A DNA stretch of 50,114 nt from NCBI GenBank assembly GCA_023231105.1, contig JALNWB010000007.1:1-50114 (forward strand). The letters are read 5' to 3'. Of this stretch, positions 24,707 through 32,358 are shown one piece after another (the first letter of the stretch is position 1; each line of letters starts with the position of its first letter). Under the pieces are notes generated by a model. The model ran no database searches and was not told the origin of the DNA. It was given only the letters and a program-made list of their open reading frames with translations. Source of the stretch: Ignavibacteriaceae bacterium (lineage in GTDB: Bacteria > Bacteroidota > Ignavibacteria > Ignavibacteriales > Ignavibacteriaceae). The position numbers were made by a program, and so were the translations under genes.

Positions 24707-25520
24707 CGGAATAAATCTTGAAATACTGAAAACAGTTAAGGAAATAGCTGACAAGCTAAATATCGAATTTTATCTTGTCGGAGCTACAGTTAGGGATATG
24801 ATCCTTAATTATGTTTATGGCATACTCATTTATAGAAAGACAAACGATATTGATTTTGCGATCAGGTTAAAAAATTGGGGTCAATACAATATTTTAGCAG
24901 AAGAGATAGAAAAAAGAGGATTTATAAAAGATCCTAAGATAATGCACCGCTTCAGATATTTGGGAATGATTATCGATTTTATTCCATTTGGTGATCTTTC
25001 AAACAAGAGAGGAACCATCACCTGGCCTGATAAAGATCAAAAGGAGCTGAACATTATTGGTTTTGAAGATGCCTATAAAAATACAGAAGAACTTTTAATT
25101 CAGGCTGACCCAGAGATAAAAATTAAAACGGCTTCCGTTGAGAGTCTTGTTATGCTAAAAATATTTTCATGGAATTACAGAACATTGGATTTGCGTATAA
25201 AAGATGCAAAAGACCTATACATAATAATTACAACTTATTTGCAAGCTGGAAATGAAGAAAAATTATTTAATGAACATGCTGATATAGTTGATAATAATTT
25301 TGATTACGAATTAGGCGGAGCCAGATTGTTGGGGAGGGATATATCGAAGATAGCCAGTGCACATTCCTTAAATTCATTACTAGAAATATTACGAAGCGAA
25401 AAATTAAATGATCTAGTAAAAGAAATGGCACAGTATGAAAGTATAACGCATACGGGAGACGAAGGAATAAAGTGGTGTGTAAAATTATTGGAAAGTTTAC
25501 TGCAGGGACTAACTGATTAA
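24681..25520 (+). CDS. AbiEii-type nucleotidyltransferase toxin
   Basis: 279 residues from a TTG start, the only plausible one before the conserved region; it overlaps the antitoxin by 26 bp. Nucleotidyltransferase motifs: FYLVGATVRDMIL (GxxxRD type) and the catalytic TNDIDFAIR, followed by MIIDFIPFGDL (third acidic residue), ELNIIGFEDAY and VESLVMLKIFSW (Lys). This is the AbiEii/AbiGii toxin fold, a polymerase-beta-type transferase that modifies tRNA or related targets in known members. The catalytic residues are intact, so it is likely active. Confidence 0.82.
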   Translation: MLDISKKIDGINLEILKTVKEIADKLNIEFYLVGATVRDMILNYVYGILIYRKTNDIDFAIRLKNWGQYNILAEEIEKRGFIKDPKIMHRFRYLGMIIDFIPFGDLSNKRGTITWPDKDQKELNIIGFEDAYKNTEELLIQADPEIKIKTASVESLVMLKIFSWNYRTLDLRIKDAKDLYIIITTYLQAGNEEKLFNEHADIVDNNFDYELGGARLLGRDISKIASAHSLNSLLEILRSEKLNDLVKEMAQYESITHTGDEGIKWCVKLLESLLQGLTD

Positions 25521-25634
25521 AATGCAAAAAATAGAAATCTGATCCAGCAACTTCGTTAATTAGGAATTAGCCTGCCTGAGGTGTGTTCAATTAGGGATGA
25601 AAAGATTAGAAAAGATCAAGGCTGAAAAAGGATA
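25521..25634. other. Short spacer before the structured repeat
   Basis: AT-rich and without an ORF. GATCAAGGCTGAAAAAGG (about 25614-25631) repeats a phrase that also occurs inside the structured repeat. Confidence 0.3.
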
Positions 25635-25895
25635 ACTTCTTTCTTTTCTTGGCGCAAGAAAAGAAACAAAAGAAAAGGAAGCTTGTTTTTTTGTCTTGAT
25701 ACAAAAGAACCAAAAGATCAAGGCTGAAAAATTTTTGCTAAAGATTCATTCGTTACGCTATGGAAATTAAACTCCCCGCCGTGGGCGGGTCAAACAGTAA
25801 TTTCCATTTAACGCTTCACTCATTCATCTTTTTAACGCAAAAATTTTTAGGCCGAAGAAAAAAGAAATTTTGTTGTACAATTCTTTTAAGGCGCG
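25635..25895. repeat. Structured dispersed repeat, copy 2
   Basis: Matches 141-425. Here the first hairpin is uninterrupted: TTTCTTTTCTTG-GCG-CAAGAAAAGAAA (12 bp perfect stem). The stems TTCTTTTGT/ACAAAAGAA, GAAAAATTTTTGC/GCAAAAATTTTT, GGAAATTA/TAATTTCC and CCCGCC/GGCGGG are all kept. Single-base differences mostly avoid the stems (for example loop TTG to GTG), suggesting the fold is maintained. Confidence 0.8.
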
Positions 25896-26075
25896 AACAG
25901 ATTGAGATGGAAAGGGGAAAGTAGTCCCTCGACTGGTTCGACTTCGCTTACCACAGGTCGCTCTGGAGGACGGGGAGTGTGAAGCTGTGAGACTTGGGGA
26001 CGATGAGAAAATTAGGAATTGAGACGAAATGATCTGATTACTGCTTTTGCAACCTCAAGAATTAGGAATTAAAAA
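25896..26075. repeat. Repeat phrases downstream of copy 2
   Basis: CCTCGACTGGTTCGACTTCG ... CACAGGTC (about 25927-25958) recurs at 2945-2977. GAGACTTGGGGACGATGAG and repeated AATTAGGAATT units follow. No gene. Confidence 0.5.
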
Positions 26076-26375
26076 TTAGGAATTAGGATTTCTGGGTTGG
26101 GAGTGGAAGGATTTGATCACGGCTCTAGCGATGGCAGTGTTGTTAGTGGTTTTTGTCATAAGGGGGACTTGTCTGATTTCGTATTCTTTGAGTTTTCTCT
26201 CGATGTAGTTTTCAATATCGCCGAGATAGATCTTATCACGATTTAAGCCGTTGTTCCTATCGGAGAAAAGACGGAGTTCGTTATTGCGGATGAGGGAATT
26301 GATCTTCTCATAGGCACAATCGAGCATGAAAGCAGCCTGGTTCTTGCTAATTAATAGCTTCGGAACTTTTCTCAT
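26076..26375 (-). CDS. Small HTH DNA-binding protein (excisionase-like)
   Basis: 99 residues. LLISKNQAAFMLDCAYEKIN is a helix-turn-helix of the MerR/Xis-like kind, followed by the wing-like RNNGLNRDKIYLGDIENYIERKL. The start overlaps the end of the upstream RHH gene by 29 bp. Together with the divergent repressor and the recombinase 2.3 kb away, an excisionase or module regulator is likely. A truncated paralogue sits at 23338-23601. Confidence 0.7.
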   Translation of the reverse strand: MRKVPKLLISKNQAAFMLDCAYEKINSLIRNNELRLFSDRNNGLNRDKIYLGDIENYIERKLKEYEIRQVPLMTKTTNNTAIARAVIKSFHSQPRNPNS

Positions 26376-26541
26376 TTAACAACCCGTCTTTAATAACAAT
26401 ATTTCTTTTCTTTATTTCTTTCTCTAAATGAATCTGCACCGCTTGATTGACAAATACATTTAGCTGCTCACCGGAAATAGCTGAGAAGATTTTGAGCTTT
26501 CTATGGATTTCAAGTTCGAGGAAAATAGATTTTTTGTTCAT
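26347..26541 (-). CDS. Small ribbon-helix-helix-like regulator
   Basis: 64 residues: KSIFLELEIHRKLKIFSAIS with a short strand followed by two helices (GEQLNVFVNQAVQIHLEKEI), the pattern of RHH/Arc-type DNA-binding proteins. It is first gene of a two-gene minus-strand operon (29 bp overlap with the HTH gene) and divergent from the S24-like repressor. Assignment rests on pattern only. Confidence 0.6.
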   Translation of the reverse strand: MNKKSIFLELEIHRKLKIFSAISGEQLNVFVNQAVQIHLEKEIKKRNIVIKDGLLNEKSSEAIN

Positions 26542-26556
26542 ATACTAAAAAATGGT

Positions 26557-26587
26557 TTGGATATTAAATAATATTATTATAATTTTG
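26557..26587 (+). promoter_or_regulatory. Promoter of the repressor gene
   Basis: TTG (26557-26559), 20 bp, TAATTTTG (26580-26587), matching the TTG/TAnnTTTG pattern. The spacer contains the palindrome AATAATATTATT, a possible repressor site shared with the divergent RHH/HTH operon. Confidence 0.45.
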
Positions 26588-26647
26588 TGTTGTTAATTTA
26601 GGATAAATAATAAATAGAAACAAGTTACAATTTTAGAAATAAACAAA

Positions 26648-27235
26648 ATGAATACAATAGGGTCTCGACTAAGGGAGTTTATTGATAAGAATTTTGGTCA
26701 GTATAGGGAATTTGCGGAAAAGTTAGGAATACATCAGTCCGTATTAAGCCAATACATGAACGACAAAGTTCTTCCAGGGAGTGATGTATTAAGGAAAGTT
26801 GCTGAGTTAGGCGGTGAAGTCAATTACATATTGACAGGAATCCACGGTGCAGAGGCAGTGAAGAGGAAGTTCCCGGTTGTCGGAAAAGTAATAGTTGGTG
26901 AAGGATTATTAAATGCTCAGAATATTGAATATTATATAAATCTACCATATATGAAAGAAGAAAATTGTTTTGCCATGCGCGTTGTCGACGAAGGCATGGG
27001 CAGCGGTGTTCCCAATGTTGAATTGGCATTATTTGACATGGATGCAGAGGTAAGTCCAGGCTGTAAAGTGGTGTGTGTTACCAAGAAAGGGGAACAACAT
27101 ATCAGGCGATTCAAGAAATTGAATGAGGAAACGGTAATCTTGTACTCTGATAACATGGCATCCGCGCCAATAATTCTTAGCAACAATGACATAGCAGCAT
27201 TGTACCGGGTGGTTGGGACGTGGAGGAAAGAGTAA
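26648..27235 (+). CDS. XRE/S24-like phage-type repressor without the catalytic dyad
   Basis: 195 residues. N-terminal helix-turn-helix (about 17-45; YREFAEKLGIHQSVLSQYMN) and a C-terminal LexA/S24 fold (about 75-190; PVVGKVIVGEG, CFAMRVVDEGM, GCKVVCVTKKGEQHIRRF, VGTWR). The serine of the usual GDSM motif is Gly116 (DEGM), and the usual lysine after the following strand is Arg (HIRRF). Self-cleavage is therefore not expected, and induction must work by another route. Divergent from the RHH/HTH pair, as in phage switch regions. Confidence 0.82.
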   Translation: MNTIGSRLREFIDKNFGQYREFAEKLGIHQSVLSQYMNDKVLPGSDVLRKVAELGGEVNYILTGIHGAEAVKRKFPVVGKVIVGEGLLNAQNIEYYINLPYMKEENCFAMRVVDEGMGSGVPNVELALFDMDAEVSPGCKVVCVTKKGEQHIRRFKKLNEETVILYSDNMASAPIILSNNDIAALYRVVGTWRKE

Positions 27236-27539
27236 GTAAGTAAAAAGTAGAAAGTAGAAAAAATAGGGGAGGCGGATCAGGCTTTGGCTGAGAAAGTAAA
27301 AAAAAGTATAAGTTGGCAATGGGCAGGTGGCAGAAAGACTTTGGGACTTTGGGAACAGAAGGAAGAAGAAAAAATAAAAGACAAATTCCAAAAGACAAAT
27401 AATGAATAATGAATAACCGCAAGGCGGGATGGGTAGGGATGAGATTGAATTGGTGCATGCTTGAGACAAGTAAAGGATTGAATATTACGATAATAAATTT
27501 TTAGATATTGTTTCGCAAAAAATATTATTCAGGTGATAG
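27236..27539. repeat. Gene-free stretch of dispersed phrases
   Basis: AAAAAGTAGAAAGTAGAAAA, a decayed GGCGGATCAGGCTTTGGCTG hairpin (about 27272), GGCAATGGGCAGGTGGCAG, GACTTTGGGACTTTGGGA (27336-27353) and AAAAGACAAATTCC AAAAGACAAATAATGAA (27376-27406). The last phrase recurs at 28800-28845. No gene. Confidence 0.55.
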
Positions 27540-28787
27540 GTGAAAAATATAACCAGGTTTTTCCTTGTTTCTCTTCTTGTGTTTACATCTTGTAAAAAAG
27601 ATAGCAGTGATCCTATTAAGGCAGAGACGATTCCTTTGCCGCCAACATTATCAACTCCAAAAGATACTTCAACCAACATCGAATTCCCCGTTGTATTAAC
27701 TTGGAATGAAAGCAACGGAGCAACAAGTTATACGTTACAAGTTTCAGCAAGCAGGTCATTCTCAAGTTTCATTTTAGATAAAAGCGGCATTACAACAACA
27801 ACCCAACAAGTAATAGGATTCACATATCTATCGGTTTACTACTGGAGAGTAAGTGCGAGTAATAGCGCAGGGACATCTGACTGGTCAAAAGTTAGCAGCT
27901 TCACTACCATGGGCGAACTGGCTTATATTCCTCGATTGTCTTTACCGGCAAACGGAGAGATTGACCAAAAACTTTCACCAGAGTTGGTTTGGAATGAAGT
28001 CACAAATGCAAACAGTTACATCTTACAAGTATCAATGAACAGTTCATTTACAAGTTTTGTTTATAACCTGAGCGGTTTAACAAATACAACCCGGCAGTTA
28101 ACAGCGTTAAATCATGGGGCAAAATACTTTTGGCGTGTAAGAGCAACAAACAATTTTGGCAATTCTTCTTGGAGTGAAACTTGGTCCTTCAATACGATAA
28201 GCGCGTGCGAAGGGACTAAAACGGTACTTTATGGGAATAAGCTTTATAATACCGTTTCAATTGCAAATCAATGTTGGATGAAAGAAAACCTTGATATCGG
28301 AGATATAATCCCACAATCAAGGGAAATGAGTGATGACGGTGTAATAGAAAAATATTGTCCATATGATCGTACCGAAAGTTGTGATATGTATGGTGGATTA
28401 TATCAGTGGGATGAAGCAATGAAGTACGGTAATTCAGCAAATGCACAAGGTATTTGCCCAACCGGATGGCATATGCCAACAAAGGTAGATTTTGAGCTAT
28501 TAGCAGCTGCGGTAAGCAATGATGGGAATGCGTTAAAAGCTATTGGTCAAGGATCCTTATATGGGGCGGGCACAAACACAAGCGGATTTTCTGCATTATT
28601 CGCTGGGGGACGTTACGTAAGTCTAACCTTTTATGGTGGCGTAGGAAATGCAACTTTATTTTGGAGTACTTCAAGGCAAGGCGACACTTTGGTATACTGT
28701 TTAAGCCTTGCTTATGATATGAAACAAATCTTCATTAATTACAGTAAGAAAAAAAATGGTTTCAGTATTCGGTGCATAAAAGACTAA
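27540..28787 (+). CDS. Lipoprotein with two fibronectin-III repeats and a FISUMP domain
   Basis: 415 residues, GTG start. Signal peptide with lipobox LLVFTSC (Cys at about 19), so probably anchored to the outer membrane. Two tandem fibronectin type III-like domains follow (about 35-125 and 130-220; each has LTWNE or LVWNE, Y-LQVS, YWRV or FWRVRATN, and W-FNT endings). The C-terminal FISUMP domain (about 225-415) shows QCWMKENLDIG, CPTGWHMPT, SGFSALFAGGRY, FWSTS and GFSIRCIKD. It is cargo between the repressor and the recombinase. Function of FISUMP is not known; an adhesive or ligand-binding role is a guess. Confidence 0.85.
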   Translation: MKNITRFFLVSLLVFTSCKKDSSDPIKAETIPLPPTLSTPKDTSTNIEFPVVLTWNESNGATSYTLQVSASRSFSSFILDKSGITTTTQQVIGFTYLSVYYWRVSASNSAGTSDWSKVSSFTTMGELAYIPRLSLPANGEIDQKLSPELVWNEVTNANSYILQVSMNSSFTSFVYNLSGLTNTTRQLTALNHGAKYFWRVRATNNFGNSSWSETWSFNTISACEGTKTVLYGNKLYNTVSIANQCWMKENLDIGDIIPQSREMSDDGVIEKYCPYDRTESCDMYGGLYQWDEAMKYGNSANAQGICPTGWHMPTKVDFELLAAAVSNDGNALKAIGQGSLYGAGTNTSGFSALFAGGRYVSLTFYGGVGNATLFWSTSRQGDTLVYCLSLAYDMKQIFINYSKKKNGFSIRCIKD

Positions 28788-28880
28788 GGTCAAATAACAA
28801 AAGACAAATTCCAAAAAACAAATAACTAATAATGAATAATGAACAAGGAATGAAGAATTAAAAAAAAGGGGAGGCTGAAG
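28788..28880. repeat. Repeat phrase upstream of the recombinase
   Basis: AAAAGACAAATTCC AAAAAACAAATAACTAATAATGAA at about 28800-28838 is a second copy of the phrase at 27376-27406. GGGGAGGCTGAAG upstream of the recombinase ATG provides its ribosome site. Confidence 0.45.
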
Positions 28881-29876
28881 ATGGCAAAAGTAGTTAATAG
28901 GGAAGGGATGCTTTATTTAGTGTTTTATGATGCGGAGAAAAGGTACTCTTCTAAGGTATCGTTGAAGTTAAAGGATACGAGGGAAAACCGGAAAATAGCC
29001 AATGAGATAAAGAAGAAATATGAAGCTGAGTTAATCCCGGTTTACAAGCTTCAGAATAAGAAGGAGATCGTTCCGAAGTTCTCTGAGTTATACGAAAAGT
29101 TTTTAAGTGAGAAAGTATATAGAAAAAGTACGTTAGCATTATTTGATGATGTTAAAAAAATAATCATAAGAATTTTAGGGGATAAAAAAATCACCGAGTA
29201 TGATGCAGATGATAATCTTGCTTTACGTGAGTACTATACTGAAAAGGGGCATAGTCAAAACTCACAATCCATTAGAAACCGGATGGTACGATGTTTTTTC
29301 AACTGGTGTGTTAAAAGAAAAATTATCAGTGAAAATCCGATTGAAAATATCAAAATTGAAATAAAACCTATCGAAATAATCCCCCCAGACCAGCTTGGAA
29401 AATTGTTAGCGTATGCGAAAAGCAGAAATAAAGAAGCTTATTATTTTATCAAGTTTTTAGAATTAACGGGATTTAGAAGATCATCTGCATTAGAGTTAAA
29501 ATGGGAACAAATAAATTTCAGTGAAAAAATTATAGTTGCGGATAATGTAAAAAAGGATAGGATGTTTGAATTTCCGTTAACTGATGAATTGATAAGTTTG
29601 TTTGCGGAAATGAAGGTCAAACAAGCGGGAAGAGTATTTAATTATAAAAAAGATGGATTGAAATTCTGGTACAGATACCAACGAGCATTGGAATTCGAGA
29701 AGATTTATGGATTACACCAGATTAGGAAAACATTTATTTCCCGGTTGGTGAATGAAAAATATTCACTTTACGATGTAGCTGTGCTTGCAGATCATAGAAG
29801 TATAAAGACAACTTTGAAGCATTATACAAAGGCGAATATTGGAAGAATACGCGAACAGTTAAACGGGAAAAGTTAA
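28881..29876 (+). CDS. Tyrosine recombinase (element integrase)
   Basis: 331 residues. An N-terminal SAM-like core-binding domain (about 55-165) and a catalytic domain with the full set: R199 (TGFRRSS), H279-x-x-R282 (LHQIRKTF), H305 (ADHRS) and nucleophile Y315 (KHYTKA). It lies 140 bp from a tRNA-Ala 3' half, so it is the likely integrase of the element that ends at 30061. Strong ribosome site GGGGAGG. It belongs to phage/ICE-type recombinases; there is no sign of the extra helix insertion of integron integrases. Confidence 0.9.
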   Translation: MAKVVNREGMLYLVFYDAEKRYSSKVSLKLKDTRENRKIANEIKKKYEAELIPVYKLQNKKEIVPKFSELYEKFLSEKVYRKSTLALFDDVKKIIIRILGDKKITEYDADDNLALREYYTEKGHSQNSQSIRNRMVRCFFNWCVKRKIISENPIENIKIEIKPIEIIPPDQLGKLLAYAKSRNKEAYYFIKFLELTGFRRSSALELKWEQINFSEKIIVADNVKKDRMFEFPLTDELISLFAEMKVKQAGRVFNYKKDGLKFWYRYQRALEFEKIYGLHQIRKTFISRLVNEKYSLYDVAVLADHRSIKTTLKHYTKANIGRIREQLNGKS

Positions 29877-29907
29877 AAAAAAACGAAAGAAAAATGAGAG
29901 TAAAAAC

Positions 29908-29926
29908 TGTACTCGTTTTGTACTCG
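29908..29926 (+). repeat. Direct repeat near the attachment site
   Basis: TGTACTCG at 29908-29915 and again at 29919-29926, between the integrase stop and the attachment core. Short direct repeats in this position often serve as arm-type integrase binding sites. Confidence 0.35.
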
Positions 29927-30016
29927 AAATTGCAAAAAGATAGGCGAAAACAGCGTAATTTTAGTGAGAAAAAGTGCGATAATGAGCGAAAAACAAAGAA
30001 TATGAGGATAAGCCTA

Positions 30017-30061
30017 TGAATGGCATTCAAGAGGTCAGCAGTTCGATCCTGCTTAGCTCCA
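30017..30061 (+). tRNA. 3' half of tRNA-Ala(GGC), attachment site
   Basis: From part of the anticodon stem (ATGGCAT loop with GGC, stem end TCAAG) through the T arm (GTTCGATCC) to the acceptor strand TAGCTCCA, which would supply the U70 of the alanine G3-U70 pair. The 5' half (acceptor, D arm) is absent; the sequence before TGAATGGCAT is element DNA. A native-looking terminator follows. This is what remains at the far junction when an element integrates into a tRNA 3' end and rebuilds the full gene at its other end. It is not a functional tRNA. Confidence 0.75.
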
Positions 30062-30062
30062 C

Positions 30063-30099
30063 AAAAGAATCCCGAAGTAATTCGGGATTCTTTTATTTT
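30063..30099 (+). terminator. Rho-independent terminator of the former tRNA-Ala gene
   Basis: Perfect 14 bp stem AAAAGAATCCCGAA / TTCGGGATTCTTTT with loop GTAA, followed by TTTTATTTTA. It directly follows the tRNA 3' half, as a tRNA terminator would. Confidence 0.9.
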
Positions 30100-30304
30100 A
30101 AAGAAACTAGTTTAAAGGTTGGCGGCTATGCTGCGCTAAGGAGAAGATCGTTGATGGAAAGATAAGAGGGACTATCGACCACGTGACTATGACATTATAA
30201 CTAATTATTCCCATTTTTCTCCTTGGAAATAAAAACAAATAATTTTAGGTTTATCTTATTAATTAAGTAAAGTTAAAGGATTAAGGGATTAGTTACTTGA
30301 TAAG
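30100..30304. other. Spacer with no recognised feature
   Basis: AT-rich, no ORF, no repeat recognised. It does not encode the missing N-lobe of the following kinase-like gene in any frame I could read. Confidence 0.4.
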
Positions 30305-31783
30305 TTGTTTAATAAATACAAAGAACTTCTAAAAAGATTCTGTCCCTTTTCATTTTATTCTATAATTGAAAGACAAGAACAAAAACAAATGAAATTTGTT
30401 GAAGGACGTACGCTCAATAAAATTATCGGAAAAGAAGTTGGTCCCATCCCTTACGAAGAAGCGCTTCCACTCTTTATCCAAATTCTTGAAAAGTTTAGTT
30501 CCATTCATCGACAAGGAGGTGTTCACTCCGTTCTTGAACCAAGTAATATTATTGTTACTCCCGATAATAAAATAAAGATAGCTGACAATAACACTGCCCA
30601 CCCGAAGGGGCAAACCCAAATGCCCAAAACCGGGACAAAGAGGGGGACTCTTTTTTATCTGTCTCCCGAGCAAGTTCGTCGTGAAAATGTTGATGAACAA
30701 TCCGACATTTACAGTTTAGGAATTATCCTTTACGAAATGCTCGCTGGAAGAGTACCATTCGATAACGACGAAACGATGAGCGATTTTACACTGGTTAACA
30801 AAATTATTAGTGAAAAACTTAATGACCCTCGTGAATTTAATCCTCACATCCCGGAATGGCTTATAAATATAATTTATGAAGCTACTGCAAAAGAAAAACC
30901 TGCAAGGATAAAAACTGCCAAAACCTTTATCACATTACTAAAAACTGGAAAAGAAATTTTTGAAAAGAAAGTTCAAGAAAAGCTTGAAAAAGAGAAACTA
31001 CTACAAAAAGAAAAAGAAGATTTTGAAAAGAAAGCTCGAGGAAAACTTGTAATAATGAGGCAACTGAAAAAAGAAAAAGAAATAGCGAGACCAACCGCAC
31101 AAAAACCTCATATAGAAAAGCAAAATAAAGGGGAGGGGACGAGGAGTAAACCAAAGAAGAAAAAAATAACAGGTGTTCTTTATTTAATTTTTTGGATAGC
31201 GTTGACATCGGCGTCTTTTTTAATTATTTACGATAATAAAGCTATAGACAACGAATGGATGGCAGAAAATCTAAATGTGGATCATTACAGAAATGGAGAT
31301 ATTATTCCGGAAGTAAGAGACTCGAAAAAATGGGCAACACTAAAAACCGGTGCTTGGTGTAATTATAATAATGAACCGGAAAATGGAACGAAATATGGGA
31401 AGTTATATAATTGGTATGCAGTAAATGACCCGAGAGGATTAGCTCCGGAAGGATGGAATATACCGTCGAAAGGTGAGTTCGAAGAATTAATAAAAGTTGT
31501 AAATAATGATGGTGATGCATTAAAAACAATGAGACAAGAAAACGGCAAAAACACAAACGGCTTTTCTATATTACTTGCTGGTGGTCGAGATAGCACCGGT
31601 TATTTCTACGATTTAGATTACGTCCCTTACTTTTGGAGTTCTACAGAGTACGATGCTGTGAACGCGTACGACTTAGTCCTGCTCTTCCACGATCACTATG
31701 TCACTTTGTCCTATAAAGGCAAAGGTTACGGTTTCAGTGTTCGTTGCTTTAAGAAGAATAAGAATCTGGGAGTTCTACAATAA
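30305..31783 (+). CDS. Pseudokinase with membrane helix and FISUMP domain
   Basis: 492 residues, TTG start (an in-frame stop lies 15 bases upstream). Residues about 14-215 match the Ser/Thr kinase C-lobe: FVEGRTL, GTLFYLSPEQ, SDIYSLGIILYEMLAGRVPF. The glycine loop and the VAIK lysine are missing (N-lobe truncated), the catalytic loop HRDLKPSN reads H74-SVLEPSN (Asp to Val76), and DFG reads DNN (94-96), so catalysis is not expected. A Lys/Glu coiled coil (about 215-285), one transmembrane helix (about 288-310) and an external FISUMP domain (about 318-485; EWMAENLNV, FWSSTEY, GFSVRCFK) follow. Likely a receptor-like scaffold or a truncated gene. Confidence 0.8.
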   Translation: MFNKYKELLKRFCPFSFYSIIERQEQKQMKFVEGRTLNKIIGKEVGPIPYEEALPLFIQILEKFSSIHRQGGVHSVLEPSNIIVTPDNKIKIADNNTAHPKGQTQMPKTGTKRGTLFYLSPEQVRRENVDEQSDIYSLGIILYEMLAGRVPFDNDETMSDFTLVNKIISEKLNDPREFNPHIPEWLINIIYEATAKEKPARIKTAKTFITLLKTGKEIFEKKVQEKLEKEKLLQKEKEDFEKKARGKLVIMRQLKKEKEIARPTAQKPHIEKQNKGEGTRSKPKKKKITGVLYLIFWIALTSASFLIIYDNKAIDNEWMAENLNVDHYRNGDIIPEVRDSKKWATLKTGAWCNYNNEPENGTKYGKLYNWYAVNDPRGLAPEGWNIPSKGEFEELIKVVNNDGDALKTMRQENGKNTNGFSILLAGGRDSTGYFYDLDYVPYFWSSTEYDAVNAYDLVLLFHDHYVTLSYKGKGYGFSVRCFKKNKNLGVLQ

Positions 31784-31830
31784 ACTTTCAAGTTCCAAAA
31801 AAATCCAAGAAATATTTGAAAATTATTGTT

Positions 31831-32271
31831 TTAAGATCGAGTAAAAATATCCGACACAAAGCGATGAAACTTATGAAAAGATTTTACAGGTTCTGCGTAC
31901 ATCAGAATACATTTTTTAGCAACAAGATTTAGTTTCAATTTTTTAGCTTCTGAAATAATTTCTGCCGTCTCACATCCCTGCTGCAGCCAAACATTTTTAA
32001 GCCCTAACGAAGAAATATCATAAAGAATCGGCAAAATATTTTGTCGGGAAACCGAGACAAATACTCCGTCAACTTTTTCTTTTACAGAGGCTAAATCGGG
32101 AAAGCATGGGATACCATCAATCTCTGTTTCACTTGGATGAATGGCGTAAACATTGTAACCGCGCAACTTTAGTTCTTTATATGCACTGTTCCCAAATTTA
32201 TTTTTTTTCCGCGACAGGCCTATCAATGCAATATTTTTTTGACTAATAAAATCCCGTATTGCTTGTTCCAT
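31831..32271 (-). CDS. CoA-binding domain protein
   Basis: 146 residues, whole-length match to the CoA-binding (YccU-like) family: NIALIGLSRKKNKFGNSAY (Rossmann glycine region), GYNVYAIHPSETEIDGIPCF, VDGVFVSVS, NVWLQQGCETAE and the conserved CILMY near the end. Binds CoA or a related nucleotide; physiological role unknown. It lies downstream of a terminator, so it is transcribed separately. Confidence 0.9.
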   Translation of the reverse strand: MEQAIRDFISQKNIALIGLSRKKNKFGNSAYKELKLRGYNVYAIHPSETEIDGIPCFPDLASVKEKVDGVFVSVSRQNILPILYDISSLGLKNVWLQQGCETAEIISEAKKLKLNLVAKKCILMYAEPVKSFHKFHRFVSDIFTRS

Positions 32272-32302
32272 AAGAACTCCTAAAAATCGTTATCCAAAAA
32301 TA

Positions 32303-32338
32303 AAAAAAGAGCTGGTCGAAATGCGACAGCTCTTTTTT
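32303..32338. terminator. Terminator of the T9SS gene
   Basis: AAAAAAAGAGCTG(GT)CG ... CGA-CAGCTCTTTTTT: near-perfect stem flanked by A and T runs, able to work in both directions. It sits 20 bp after the stop of the minus-strand T9SS gene. Confidence 0.8.
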
Positions 32339-32358
32339 GAAAAACAATAAACTAAGAT

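Noticed and set aside
27029..27469. 146-codon minus-strand ORF
   Set aside because: It runs through repeat phrases and the repressor's 3' end, and its Phe/Leu/Pro-rich composition is that of reverse-read low-complexity DNA.
28881..29876. Tyrosine recombinase as the integrase of the attC-like array
   Set aside because: It is 20 kb away, beside a tRNA attachment half-site, and shows no integron-integrase-specific insertion; it fits a phage/ICE-type integrase.
30017..30061. Functional tRNA-Ala
   Set aside because: Acceptor 5' strand, D arm and half of the anticodon stem are missing.
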